Assembly (NCBI GenBank): GCA_003477345.1
Contig: DMTG01000220.1
Span: 1 to 6,734, forward strand
Direction of reading: 5' to 3'
Origin: Succinivibrionaceae bacterium
GTDB taxonomy: Bacteria > Pseudomonadota > Gammaproteobacteria > Enterobacterales > Succinivibrionaceae
Length of the DNA: 6,734 nt
In this document: piece by piece, positions 1 through 6,199 of the stretch
How the letters are laid out: each line of letters opens with the position of its first letter
How positions within the stretch are numbered: the stretch's first letter is position 1
Made by a program: the position numbers and the translations under genes
The notes under the pieces: model-generated
What the model was told of the DNA's origin: nothing
Seen by the model: the letters and a program-made list of their open reading frames with translations, nothing else
The model's database searches: none

Positions 1-555
1 CAGGATAGTACTTTAGCTAAAGCAAGTAATCTCACTCTTTTGTTACCCAATACAGGAGAAGCCGGCTCTCTGGGGTTAGCTCCAACAAATTCAAGTACAG
101 CAACTCTGGTATTGGGCGATATGCTGACAGTCTGTCTTATGGAACGCAGAAGCTTTTCTTCCGATGACTTTAAACTTCGTCATCCCGGCGGAAAAATAGG
201 GCTAAATCTGTTGAAAGTTAAAGATGTAATGAATACCGCAGATCTGCCAGTGCTCAATGAGCATTCTAATAGCGAAAAAATAGTAAGTTTTATAAAAAAT
301 AGTAAGTATCATCAGGTAGGAATTATAAATTCAGAAAATGGATTTATAGGTGTGATTAATGAAAATTCACTGAGCGATTTTCTTACTAGTAATAAAAATA
401 TTAAAAACTACATGAATAGAAGCCCTTTTGTAGTTGGCCTGGAAGATTATGTTAACGATGTAATAAAACAGATGAAAATCAATAATGAAATATTTGTCTT
501 TGTAATTGAAAAAAATATGATAGCAGGATTCAAAAATTTATTTGATCTTATTTAA
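1..555 (+). CDS. kdsD: Arabinose-5-phosphate isomerase, KdsD/KpsF family (3' part, 5' end outside window)
   Basis: The family interconverts D-ribulose 5-phosphate and D-arabinose 5-phosphate, the first committed step toward Kdo for LPS or capsule, in the cytoplasm. The frame is open from base 1, so the gene starts outside the window; 184 residues and a TAA stop are present. Residues 1-70 are the end of the SIS domain: they begin DSTLAK and include the typical GLAPTNSSTATL stretch and HPGGKIG (His61 here; the HPGG His is regarded as an active-site residue). Two CBS domains follow, at about residues 75-130 and 136-184. E. coli KdsD is 328 residues, so roughly 130 residues are missing upstream. 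The second CBS domain is divergent and ends a few residues early (NLFDLI). The gene converges with the maf-like gene. It could be a housekeeping kdsD or a locus-specific kpsF/gutQ-type paralogue; the family call is firm, the paralogue is not. Confidence 0.9.
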   Translation, partial: QDSTLAKASNLTLLLPNTGEAGSLGLAPTNSSTATLVLGDMLTVCLMERRSFSSDDFKLRHPGGKIGLNLLKVKDVMNTADLPVLNEHSNSEKIVSFIKNSKYHQVGIINSENGFIGVINENSLSDFLTSNKNIKNYMNRSPFVVGLEDYVNDVIKQMKINNEIFVFVIEKNMIAGFKNLFDLI

Positions 556-558
556 ATA

Positions 559-580
559 GCTCATGAATAATGCTATGAGC
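559..580. terminator. Weak hairpin between convergent genes
   Basis: GCTCAT (559-564) and ATGAGC (575-580) pair as a 6-bp stem with a 10-nt loop, starting four bases after the kdsD-like stop codon. No uninterrupted T-run follows on the plus strand. The rest of the 109-bp gap is AT-rich, with a run of seven T at about 647-653. The position suits a shared terminator for the two converging genes, but the structure is weak. Confidence 0.3.
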
Positions 581-664
581 ATAACTCTATTTGATAAGAT
601 TATCTATTATCCAGACTAATTTACTAGCATAAACAAAATTGCTTTCTATTTTTTTGATCTTTAA

Positions 665-2917
665 CTAGTCGTATAGTTTTACAAATTTTTTCTGTTTGTC
701 TACATATTTGCTGTTGTCTACAAGCGTTGGTATATTTGGCAAAGAAGGAGCTTTGCTGTCTTCATAATCTCTCCCGACTTTTCCATTCAGAAATTTCTGC
801 TGTCGTCCATATATGAAGTCAGGCTGCAGAGAATATAAAATATCAGCATCATCGAGATAATGAAAATAGAGATCTATAATCTTATTTGCTAATTTCAAGC
901 AGATATTTTCATCGCTGTTATGGTATAGAGCATACAGCAGACACAGAAATACTGTCTGGATTGATCCTTCAATATTACAGCATATAAATTTTTCGTTTTC
1001 TATGAATCCTAATTTGTATAGGTACTCAGAAGATGTCTGCATCCTGTCAATAAATTCGATACGGCTTTCTGGCCTGTTAGAAAAAATTTCTTTTAGATGT
1101 TTTAGGCATTCAGAAAATTTTTCTATGTTTATCTGTTCTATTATCTGCTCTCTAGTGAAGTCAAGAGCCGTTGTATATTCATTATTTATAAAATCGTGCA
1201 AAGCTTTTTTATCTAGTACTGGAAGCTCTTCAAATTTTAAATCATAACTATGTACAGGAGTTGTACCTTTTATTAAAGCACCATCTGAACAGTTGCAGAA
1301 ATGACTGGTATTTTTGAAAAGCTCAAACATTTGCTCCATATTGCGAATGCTTAGTTTATAAAAATTACCGCTGATACATTCACCTCCAAAATTGCCAGGA
1401 ACAAGATCTTCTATTATGTAGCTTCCGCCTTTTTCAAAGTGCTTATTCTGATTATATAGTTCACTAAACTGTGAATGCATATTCTCTGTACCTACCTTCT
1501 TACCATTGTCAAAGCCAAATAAGTAGGCATTTTTCATTTTCATGGCAATTACAGCAGAGGTGCCTAAATTACCTACTAGAGGGTTCATCATTAGTATGAA
1601 ACGTATTTTTTCGGCAGTACCTTTTAGCTTTAAGCGAGCCAGCCAGAAGAAAGGTTCATCGGCTTTAAACAGAAGGGCACTGTTTTTAAAACAGTCAACG
1701 GTGTCTGGATGTACGACATCACTGGCAAGTAAAATTATTTTATCTAGAAAATCTCTGTCAGGGATCATCTTGATGCTTTGCGCTATTTGTATAGTACGTT
1801 CTGTACAGCCATAAAAGTCTGGCTGAATGCCTGCGTGATAAAGAGTATCTAGCGCTGTACCACAGGCAATTATTATGGCTTTGTCCTGATTTTTTCTAAG
1901 AAAGTGAATGTCCTGATCCAAAGAAGGTCCATTTCCTATTACAAACACGGGAGCATTAATCCACCGTTCTGGAAGTTCGATATCACTCCTTATGAAGTGA
2001 CTCTTTTTTAAAATTGCCTGAATGCCGTGCGAATTTCCAAAAAGATGGTCATCAAAAAAGCCAAATGCAGAATAATTCAAATAATTGTCAGCTACTAAAA
2101 CTTTTGCCAGAGCATTGATTTTTTCTGATGAGTAGTGAACAAAATTCCACCAGAAACTTGACAGGAATCTTCCTCTCTTTGAATAAAAGCCGTTTAAATC
2201 AGCGTACAGTTTATCTGCAGTTACCCCGATTTCTAAATAAATTCCGTGATGGCTTTCTACCAAATATTCGAGTAAATTCGCCCAGTCGAAGGTATGCAGT
2301 GATGCGAAAAACAGATCTTCATCTGGTTCAATGATTACGCAGTTGGCAATTTCTACACTTTCGTAGAGATTGCCAAGATGGTAGCCTAAACCAACACCAA
2401 GTACTACACAGTTAGCGAGAACTCCCATTTTTTCTGCAGTAAGACCTTCTTCTTTTCCTGCCTGTTCTAGCAGGGCAGTCATCTCGTTAATATATCTAAT
2501 ATGGATCTGTCCTACAGCATCATATTCTTGTTTATATCTTATTTGCTTTACAGGGATTGTCTTAAGTGCTTCTTTTACCTGATTCCTGCACAGCACGGAA
2601 GGATCTTCTGCCTTATAGAAAATTTCCTGCGTATCGACGAACATTAAATTTGGAACTCCGTTTTCAAGACAGAAAAATTCTAAGGAACGGGTAGGTTTAT
2701 ATTTTTCAAAGGTATTTGCAATATCTGGCAGGTATTTTTTAAAAGCTTGAATATTATGATTAAACCTGTCTATAAGGAAATCTGCCATATTATTTTGCAG
2801 CTGCGCGAGATCCTGTATTCTCTTAAGAGTTGCTTCGTCTATTTTTGAGGATGAAACAGATACCTTTAGTAACGAATCTAAGTCTTTTTTATCATTTAAT
2901 TTCATCTTCTGCTGCAT
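665..2917 (-). CDS. maf: Maf-family (DUF115) flagellin glycosyltransferase
   Basis: Maf (motility accessory factor) proteins attach nonulosonic acids, usually pseudaminic or legionaminic acid, to Ser/Thr of flagellin in the cytoplasm before export. The 750-residue length fits the family. The N-terminal domain (about 1-300) has the Rossmann-like GVGLGYHLG (174-182) and VIIEPDEDLF (E197). The central DUF115 domain, whose fold is related to sialyltransferases, has VIGNGPSLD (GNGPS at 328-332), GTALDTLYHAGIQPDF (353-368), GNLGTSAV (from 449) and then YLFGFDNG and an NMHS motif. The last 200 or so residues look helical. The start is supported by AGGAG at 2926-2930, 8 nt before the ATG; a second Met at codon 5 is a poorer fit. 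The end is a TAG stop. It is transcribed away from the ThDP enzyme gene and toward kdsD. No flagellin gene is visible. Family assignment is strong; the sugar transferred and the protein target are inferred. Confidence 0.87.
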   Translation of the reverse strand: MQQKMKLNDKKDLDSLLKVSVSSSKIDEATLKRIQDLAQLQNNMADFLIDRFNHNIQAFKKYLPDIANTFEKYKPTRSLEFFCLENGVPNLMFVDTQEIFYKAEDPSVLCRNQVKEALKTIPVKQIRYKQEYDAVGQIHIRYINEMTALLEQAGKEEGLTAEKMGVLANCVVLGVGLGYHLGNLYESVEIANCVIIEPDEDLFFASLHTFDWANLLEYLVESHHGIYLEIGVTADKLYADLNGFYSKRGRFLSSFWWNFVHYSSEKINALAKVLVADNYLNYSAFGFFDDHLFGNSHGIQAILKKSHFIRSDIELPERWINAPVFVIGNGPSLDQDIHFLRKNQDKAIIIACGTALDTLYHAGIQPDFYGCTERTIQIAQSIKMIPDRDFLDKIILLASDVVHPDTVDCFKNSALLFKADEPFFWLARLKLKGTAEKIRFILMMNPLVGNLGTSAVIAMKMKNAYLFGFDNGKKVGTENMHSQFSELYNQNKHFEKGGSYIIEDLVPGNFGGECISGNFYKLSIRNMEQMFELFKNTSHFCNCSDGALIKGTTPVHSYDLKFEELPVLDKKALHDFINNEYTTALDFTREQIIEQINIEKFSECLKHLKEIFSNRPESRIEFIDRMQTSSEYLYKLGFIENEKFICCNIEGSIQTVFLCLLYALYHNSDENICLKLANKIIDLYFHYLDDADILYSLQPDFIYGRQQKFLNGKVGRDYEDSKAPSLPNIPTLVDNSKYVDKQKKFVKLYD

Positions 2918-2925
2918 AAAAACAA

Positions 2926-2930
2926 CTCCT
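2926..2930 (-). promoter_or_regulatory. Ribosome binding site of the maf-like gene
   Basis: On the minus strand AGGAG lies 8 nt before the ATG at 2917. This decides in favour of this start over the Met at codon 5, which would be 20 nt away. Confidence 0.75.
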
Positions 2931-2972
2931 GACTTTATAGGATTTTAGAATAAATTATCTATTGTAATTTTT

Positions 2973-2990
2973 ACACATTTATGAATGTGT
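2973..2990. repeat. Perfect 7-bp inverted repeat upstream of the maf-like gene
   Basis: ACACATT (2973-2979) and AATGTGT (2984-2990) are exact inverted copies around TATG. The element lies 56-73 bp upstream of the maf-like start codon, where it could overlap that gene's promoter and serve as an operator. It is too AT-rich and lacks the T-tail expected of a terminator. Confidence 0.45.
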
Positions 2991-3023
2991 TAATGCAATC
3001 GCTAGCACAGTTTAAATAAGATA

Positions 3024-3039
3024 TGGCTGTTTTTTTGCG
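3024..3039 (+). promoter_or_regulatory. Sigma-54-like -24/-12 element
   Basis: The sequence TGGCTGT-TTTT-TTGCG matches the consensus TGGCACG-N4-TTGCW at TGGC and TTGC. Exactly 10 bases separate the GG (3025-3026) from the GC (3037-3038), as sigma-54 requires. A transcript would start near 3050 and give the ThDP enzyme gene a leader of about 220 nt. The A/C/G of the -24 half is not matched, and the T-run makes a chance match easier. Confidence 0.35.
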
Positions 3040-3056
3040 TGATGATTATTGGTTTT

Positions 3057-3145
3057 AAAGTTCTAGCAGCTTATTAAGTTACAACTTACTTATTATTTTT
3101 ATATTTTTTCATGTAATTGAAATATAACTTTGTGATTAAAGTTGT
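3057..3145. repeat. Cluster of AAGTT/AACTT half-sites forming two inverted repeats
   Basis: Five copies of AAGTT or its complement occur at 3058-3062, 3076-3080, 3083-3087, 3126-3130 and 3139-3143. Two pairs form inverted repeats: TAAGTT-AC-AACTTA (3075-3088), and AACTTT-N6-AAAGTT (3126-3143), which extends by two more pairs, one of them G-T. This pattern is typical of binding sites for a dimeric regulator. Some enrichment is expected from the AT-rich background. Confidence 0.35.
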
Positions 3146-3198
3146 GCTTATATCGTATTTACAGATAATTCATTACTATCAACAGGTAGATAAGAACG

Positions 3199-3204
3199 TA
3201 TAAT
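3199..3204 (+). promoter_or_regulatory. Perfect -10 box (TATAAT) upstream of the ThDP enzyme gene
   Basis: TATAAT at 3199-3204 would start transcription near 3211, about 60 nt before the ATG. The -35 region 16-18 bp upstream (around 3176-3182) is poor, and there is no extended -10 TGn, so this is either an activator-dependent promoter or a chance match. Confidence 0.4.
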
Positions 3205-3258
3205 ACTTTGAGAATTATTGTGAGTACCATATGTAATGTACGGCTATCAGATAGACAA

Positions 3259-3263
3259 AAGGA
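3259..3263 (+). promoter_or_regulatory. Ribosome binding site of the ThDP enzyme gene
   Basis: AAGGA lies 9 nt before the ATG at 3273 and supports that start. The protein then begins MIRVADYVIKRL, the usual first helix of the family. Confidence 0.65.
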
Positions 3264-3272
3264 ATAAGAAAA

Positions 3273-5072
3273 ATGATACGTGTTGCTGATTATGTGATTA
3301 AAAGACTGGCAGACGAAGGAATTAAAAATATTTTTTATGTGCCTGGAGGTCAGTGCGTTTATCTTATGGATGCGCTTAGAAGATCTGATTGCGTACAGGG
3401 CATAGGAATGCACCATGAACAGGCTGTCGCCATGGCGGCCTTATCTTACGCCGGCCTCAATGAAAAGCTCGGCGCAGGTATTGTAACAACGGGCTGCGCT
3501 GGTACCAATACCATGACTGGTATTTTACATGCCTATCAGGACAGTATTCCTTTAATTATCATATCAGGTCAGCAGAATTATCAGGACACAGTAAAGGGAT
3601 CAGGCCTGCCATTAAGGCAGGTTGGTATTCAGGAAGCAGACATAGAAAGCATAATGAAGCCTGTTACCAAGTATGCTGTCACGGTTGACAACGCTGAAGA
3701 TATTGCCTGGCATCTTGATAAGGCAATCTACCTTGCAACAACCGGCAGAAAGGGACCTGTATGGGTTGATCTCCCGTTGAACGTACAGAATACCATCGTA
3801 AATGAAGAAAATTTAACTAGATATGCTCCACCTAAGAGTTCATTGCAGATTTCTGAGTCCTCTTTAGACTATGTTGCAGAATGCCTCAAATCAGCGAAGC
3901 GACCTGTACTTCTTATTGGTAACGGAGTAAGAAGTGCTGGCGCTAAACAGGAGCTGAAGGCATTTGCGCATAAAGTAAAGCTTCCTGTTGTTATGAGCCG
4001 TCTGGCTGCCGATATTCTTACATATGATGATGAATTAAATTTTGGACTCCTGGGAGGTTTTGCCGGAGCTAACAGATATGCTAATTTCATAGTACAGAAT
4101 TCCGATCTGGTGGTAGCTATAGGTTCAAGACTGTCGATGGAGGTTACCGGAGGCAACCGAAGTGAGTTTGCCCGCGAAGCTAAAATCATAGTAGTTGATA
4201 TAGATAAAACCGAGCATAAAAAAGACGGTGTAAAAATCGACAGATTTATTCACGCTGATGCTAAAGATTTTATAAATGCGCTTAATGATATAGAGCTGCC
4301 TGAAACAAATCCGGAATGGCTTGCAAAGTGCAGACACTGGCATGAAATCTTTGATTACCCGATGACTGAAGATGATGACAAGCCTATGGACATGAAAATA
4401 TTTATGACAAGGCTGCCTTCATATACTAAAAAAGGAACAGTCTATGTTTCAGATGCAGGGCTGAATGGCGCTGCAGCTCCTGCAGCAACTCACCTAAAGG
4501 AAGGGGACAGATTTATTATGGCGCTGTCCCAGGGAGAAATGGGCTATGCCCTGCCAGGTGCCTGCGGCCTTGCTCCTCTTGCTGAGAATTCGGTTGTTGC
4601 CTATGTAGGCGATGGATCGCTTATGATGAATCTGCAGGAACTGCAGACCGTGGTGCGCAACCAGTTCAACATTAAGCTCGTCATCATAAATAATAATGGT
4701 TACAGCGGTGTCCGTCACGGGCAGAAAGCGCACTTCAGAGGAAAAAGCTATGGCACTGATCCGTCTAACGGACTTGATTTCCCTTCCTATGAAAAAATTG
4801 CAGAGGCCTTTGGCATTAAATATCTGAGCATAAGAAAATATGCAGAAATTGACTCGGTTTTGACTGATCTGTTTTCAGACGACAAGCCGTGTATGCTGGA
4901 GGTTTACTGCGACCCAGATCAGTTTGATCTGCATAACGGTCTCGTTATGTACGGAAAGCGTAAATTCGCATTCAGACCTATAGAAGATCAGTCTCCATAT
5001 ATAGACAGAGAGCTGTTCTTTAAGGAAATGATTGTAAAACCTACAGAGGCCAGCGGAGGAACTCCAGTTTAA
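3273..5072 (+). CDS. Thiamine-diphosphate-dependent enzyme, acetolactate synthase large-subunit-like
   Basis: The 599-residue protein has the three-domain ThDP fold. The PYR domain (about 1-165) has VPGG (23-26), the catalytic Glu49 in MHHEQAVAMAA, and DSIPLIIISGQQ, retaining the Gln of ITGQ. A middle domain at about 190-340 has IGNGV, NSDLVVAIGSRLS and VVDID. The PP domain (about 385-555) has the ThDP/Mg motif GDGSLMMN (446-453) closing with INNNG (472-476). Family members decarboxylate pyruvate and transfer the C2 unit to an acceptor. It is somewhat longer than many ALS large subunits (about 550-575), with a C-terminal RPIEDQSPYIDRELF segment I associate with polysaccharide-locus members. 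The canonical GPGATN motif reads GCAGTN (74-79). No ilvN small-subunit gene follows; an SDR and a transketolase do, which argues for sugar modification (compare YerE) over valine/isoleucine synthesis. Fold is certain, substrate unknown. Confidence 0.85.
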   Translation: MIRVADYVIKRLADEGIKNIFYVPGGQCVYLMDALRRSDCVQGIGMHHEQAVAMAALSYAGLNEKLGAGIVTTGCAGTNTMTGILHAYQDSIPLIIISGQQNYQDTVKGSGLPLRQVGIQEADIESIMKPVTKYAVTVDNAEDIAWHLDKAIYLATTGRKGPVWVDLPLNVQNTIVNEENLTRYAPPKSSLQISESSLDYVAECLKSAKRPVLLIGNGVRSAGAKQELKAFAHKVKLPVVMSRLAADILTYDDELNFGLLGGFAGANRYANFIVQNSDLVVAIGSRLSMEVTGGNRSEFAREAKIIVVDIDKTEHKKDGVKIDRFIHADAKDFINALNDIELPETNPEWLAKCRHWHEIFDYPMTEDDDKPMDMKIFMTRLPSYTKKGTVYVSDAGLNGAAAPAATHLKEGDRFIMALSQGEMGYALPGACGLAPLAENSVVAYVGDGSLMMNLQELQTVVRNQFNIKLVIINNNGYSGVRHGQKAHFRGKSYGTDPSNGLDFPSYEKIAEAFGIKYLSIRKYAEIDSVLTDLFSDDKPCMLEVYCDPDQFDLHNGLVMYGKRKFAFRPIEDQSPYIDRELFFKEMIVKPTEASGGTPV

Positions 5073-5097
5073 CAATCTATAGTAAAAAATAAGAAAA

Positions 5098-5134
5098 TAT
5101 CTTAAAAGAATAAATATAAGTAGAACTTAAGATA
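5098..5134. repeat. 8-bp inverted repeat upstream of the SDR gene
   Basis: TATCTTAA (5098-5105) and TTAAGATA (5127-5134) are exact inverted copies 21 bp apart, in the 85-bp gap between the ThDP enzyme and SDR genes. The right arm abuts an AACTT half-site (5124-5128) like those upstream of the ThDP enzyme gene. It is AT-only apart from one pair, so it is unlikely to terminate transcription; an operator is possible but unproven. Confidence 0.3.
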
Positions 5135-5143
5135 AAAACAGAC

Positions 5144-5150
5144 AGGGGGA
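5144..5150 (+). promoter_or_regulatory. Ribosome binding site of the SDR gene
   Basis: AGGGGGA lies 7 nt before the ATG at 5158. It deviates from AGGAGG by one base and is purine-rich enough to serve, supporting the chosen start. The SDR is probably co-transcribed with the ThDP enzyme gene 85 bp upstream. Confidence 0.65.
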
Positions 5151-5157
5151 TTATCAA

Positions 5158-5913
5158 ATGCAGATTCCTGCAGATTTGAAAGGGAAGACTGCGCTTATAA
5201 CCGGTACTAACAGAGGTATCGGTAAAGCGCTTTTAGAAGCGTTCTGCCTTGCCGGCTGCAGTGTTATTTCCCTGTCTAGACAAAAAGAAGAAGCTCATCT
5301 TGAACTCTTAAAGGAACTATCAGTAAAACATCAGGTTGAAATCTTTCCTTATTATGCCGACTTAAGTGATGAGGCTGCCTTGAAACAGACCTTAAGAGAT
5401 ATCTGTTCTGCGCATAAAAAAATCGATATCCTGATAAACAATGCCGGCACTGCCTTTGGAGCCTCGGCTCTGATGACGCCGATATCAACGCTTAAAGATC
5501 TGTTTTCAGTTAACTTTTACGCACCTGTTCAGATAATGCAGACTATTTCTCGCCTGATGCTAAGGGCAGGCAGTGGCTCCATAATCAATATTGCATCTGT
5601 CGGCGGCATAGAATGCAGACCTGGGTACCTTGCCTACGGTTCAAGTAAGTGCGCCTTAATCTATGCCAGCAGATGTCTTGCCTTAGAACTAGGTCAGAAT
5701 GGAGTAAGGGTAAATGCTATTGCACCAGGGCTTATAGATACCTCTATGGGCCATTATAAAAATTCAGATGAGCTTGCATTGACTGTCAGTCGTACCGCTT
5801 TAAGAAAGATGGGATCTGTAAATGATGTGGTTTCTGCTGCTCTGTACCTTGCCTCTGATTCTGCAGCCTTTGTTACTGGAGAGGTTTTAAGAGTGGATGG
5901 CGGCAGATATTAA
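5158..5913 (+). CDS. Classical short-chain dehydrogenase/reductase (FabG-like SDR)
   Basis: A 251-residue NAD(P)-dependent oxidoreductase of normal length for classical SDRs. The cofactor motif is TGTNRGIG (15-22). NNAG is at 94-97. The catalytic tetrad is Asn119, Ser147, Tyr160 and Lys164 (YGSSK), with the usual 13-residue Ser-Tyr spacing, and the C-terminus has VTGEVLRVDGGRY. Arg in the glycine motif and the SRQ following the second strand suggest NADPH preference. Sequence alone does not give the substrate: FabG-like proteins act on oxoacyl-ACP, sugars and many alcohols. Lying 85 bp downstream of an ALS-like enzyme and upstream of a transketolase, without other fatty-acid genes, it most likely reduces a keto group on the product of the ThDP enzyme. 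That role is inference from context. Confidence 0.87.
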   Translation: MQIPADLKGKTALITGTNRGIGKALLEAFCLAGCSVISLSRQKEEAHLELLKELSVKHQVEIFPYYADLSDEAALKQTLRDICSAHKKIDILINNAGTAFGASALMTPISTLKDLFSVNFYAPVQIMQTISRLMLRAGSGSIINIASVGGIECRPGYLAYGSSKCALIYASRCLALELGQNGVRVNAIAPGLIDTSMGHYKNSDELALTVSRTALRKMGSVNDVVSAALYLASDSAAFVTGEVLRVDGGRY

Positions 5914-5920
5914 CAAAACA

Positions 5921-5945
5921 AAAATTTGCAGAGAGCAATTATTTT
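5921..5945 (+). terminator. Possible weak terminator after the SDR gene
   Basis: TTGC (5926-5929) and GCAA (5935-5938) pair around a 5-nt loop. Flanking A and T tracts can extend the stem with mismatches, and ATTTT follows. The core stem is only 4 bp, so termination would be partial at best. Confidence 0.25.
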
Positions 5946-6057
5946 ATAAGCAGTATCTTTAATGAAATGAGATTGCAGATAGTCTTATAGAAATTTATTT
6001 TTTGGTTTTGAAGAATGTCAAAATATCTGCATTAATAATTTCTTATTCATACCGTTA

Positions 6058-6084
6058 TATAAAATAGGCGTTTTTTATTTTATA
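6058..6084. repeat. Perfect 9-bp inverted repeat, AT-only
   Basis: TATAAAATA (6058-6066) and TATTTTATA (6076-6084) are exact inverted copies around a 9-nt loop starting GGCG. All stem pairs are A-T, so as RNA it is weak. It may be an operator or DNA-structural element upstream of the transketolase gene, or chance in AT-rich DNA. Confidence 0.35.
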
Positions 6085-6121
6085 AGAATCAGCACTGCAA
6101 ATTTTAATATACAGTCATATT

Positions 6122-6145
6122 TAAGCTTATAAATGCAGAAGCTTA
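6122..6145. repeat. 7-bp inverted repeat in the transketolase leader
   Basis: TAAGCTT (6122-6128) and AAGCTTA (6139-6145) pair around a 10-nt loop, 54-77 bp upstream of the transketolase start. Because AAGCTT is itself a palindrome, the arms are also direct repeats. It could be an operator or a leader hairpin. Confidence 0.3.
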
Positions 6146-6154
6146 CGCTATCTC

Positions 6155-6199
6155 ATGGATACTATGCTTTTTAAAGCCATATGCTGGAGAGCAATTTAA
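6155..6199 (+). other. Possible 14-codon leader ORF overlapping the transketolase start
   Basis: An ATG at 6155 opens a 14-codon frame (MDTMLFKAICWRAI) whose TAA stop at 6197-6199 shares its last base with the transketolase ATG, the TAATG arrangement used in translational coupling. The transketolase ribosome binding site lies inside it. It has no obvious ribosome binding site of its own, so it may be fortuitous. Confidence 0.2.
6186..6191 (+). promoter_or_regulatory. Ribosome binding site of the transketolase gene
   Basis: GGAGAG lies 7 nt before the ATG at 6199 and supports this start over downstream Met codons 17, 21, 28 and 30. Confidence 0.7.

Larger units (their letters stand above)
2918..3272. 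promoter_or_regulatory. Divergent intergenic control region (355 bp)
   Basis: This gap separates the divergently transcribed maf-like and ThDP enzyme genes and must hold the promoters for both unless transcription enters from inside a gene. It is strongly AT-rich and I see no coding sequence in it. It contains a perfect inverted repeat near the maf side, a sigma-54-like -24/-12 element, clustered AAGTT/AACTT half-sites forming two further inverted repeats, and a perfect TATAAT box on the plus strand. These are listed separately. No clear sigma-70 -35/-10 pair for the maf-like gene was found. Confidence 0.6.
5914..6198. other. AT-rich 285-bp gap before the transketolase gene
   Basis: No convincing gene is present. 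The gap holds a weak terminator-like hairpin after the SDR, two inverted repeats (listed separately), and a possible sigma-70 promoter with TTGAAG at 6008-6013 and ATTAAT at 6031-6036, 17 bp apart, each matching 4 of 6 consensus bases. Its length suggests the transketolase has its own promoter or a regulated leader. Confidence 0.4.

Noticed and set aside
40..555. TTG at position 40 as the start of the kdsD-like gene
   Set aside because: The same frame is open to base 1 and its upstream codons (QDSTLAKASNLTL) match the SIS domain of the family, so the gene is simply cut by the window edge.
593..604. Palindrome GATAAGATTATC in the convergent gap
   Set aside because: Only 5-bp arms around 2 bases, all but one pair A-T, and no T-run; too short to support a terminator or operator.
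1002..2334. Open frames on the plus strand opposite the maf-like gene (1002-1247, 1542-1814, 2128-2334)
   Set aside because: They lie antisense to a complete, motif-rich gene and their translations resemble no known family.
2918..3060. Sigma-28 (FliA) flagellar promoter for the maf-like gene
   Set aside because: TAAA occurs on the minus strand, but no GCCGATAA-like element sits at the required spacing.
3159..3416. 85-codon minus-strand frame overlapping the start of the ThDP enzyme gene
   Set aside because: It overlaps a clear promoter/RBS and start of a real gene on the other strand; the translation looks like AT-rich noise.
3605..3621. GC-rich hairpin CCTGCC-attaa-GGCAGG inside the ThDP enzyme gene
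   Set aside because: It sits in well-conserved coding sequence (GSGLPLRQVG), has no T-run, and is explained by codon content.
3869..5488. Minus-strand frames at 3869-4189, 4125-4343, 4494-4733, 4875-5075 and 5276-5488
   Set aside because: All are antisense shadows of the ThDP enzyme and SDR genes, with no recognisable domains.
6133..6174. 13-codon frame MQKLTLSHGYYAF in the transketolase leader
   Set aside because: No ribosome binding site, and it ends 25 bases before the transketolase start with no coupling arrangement.
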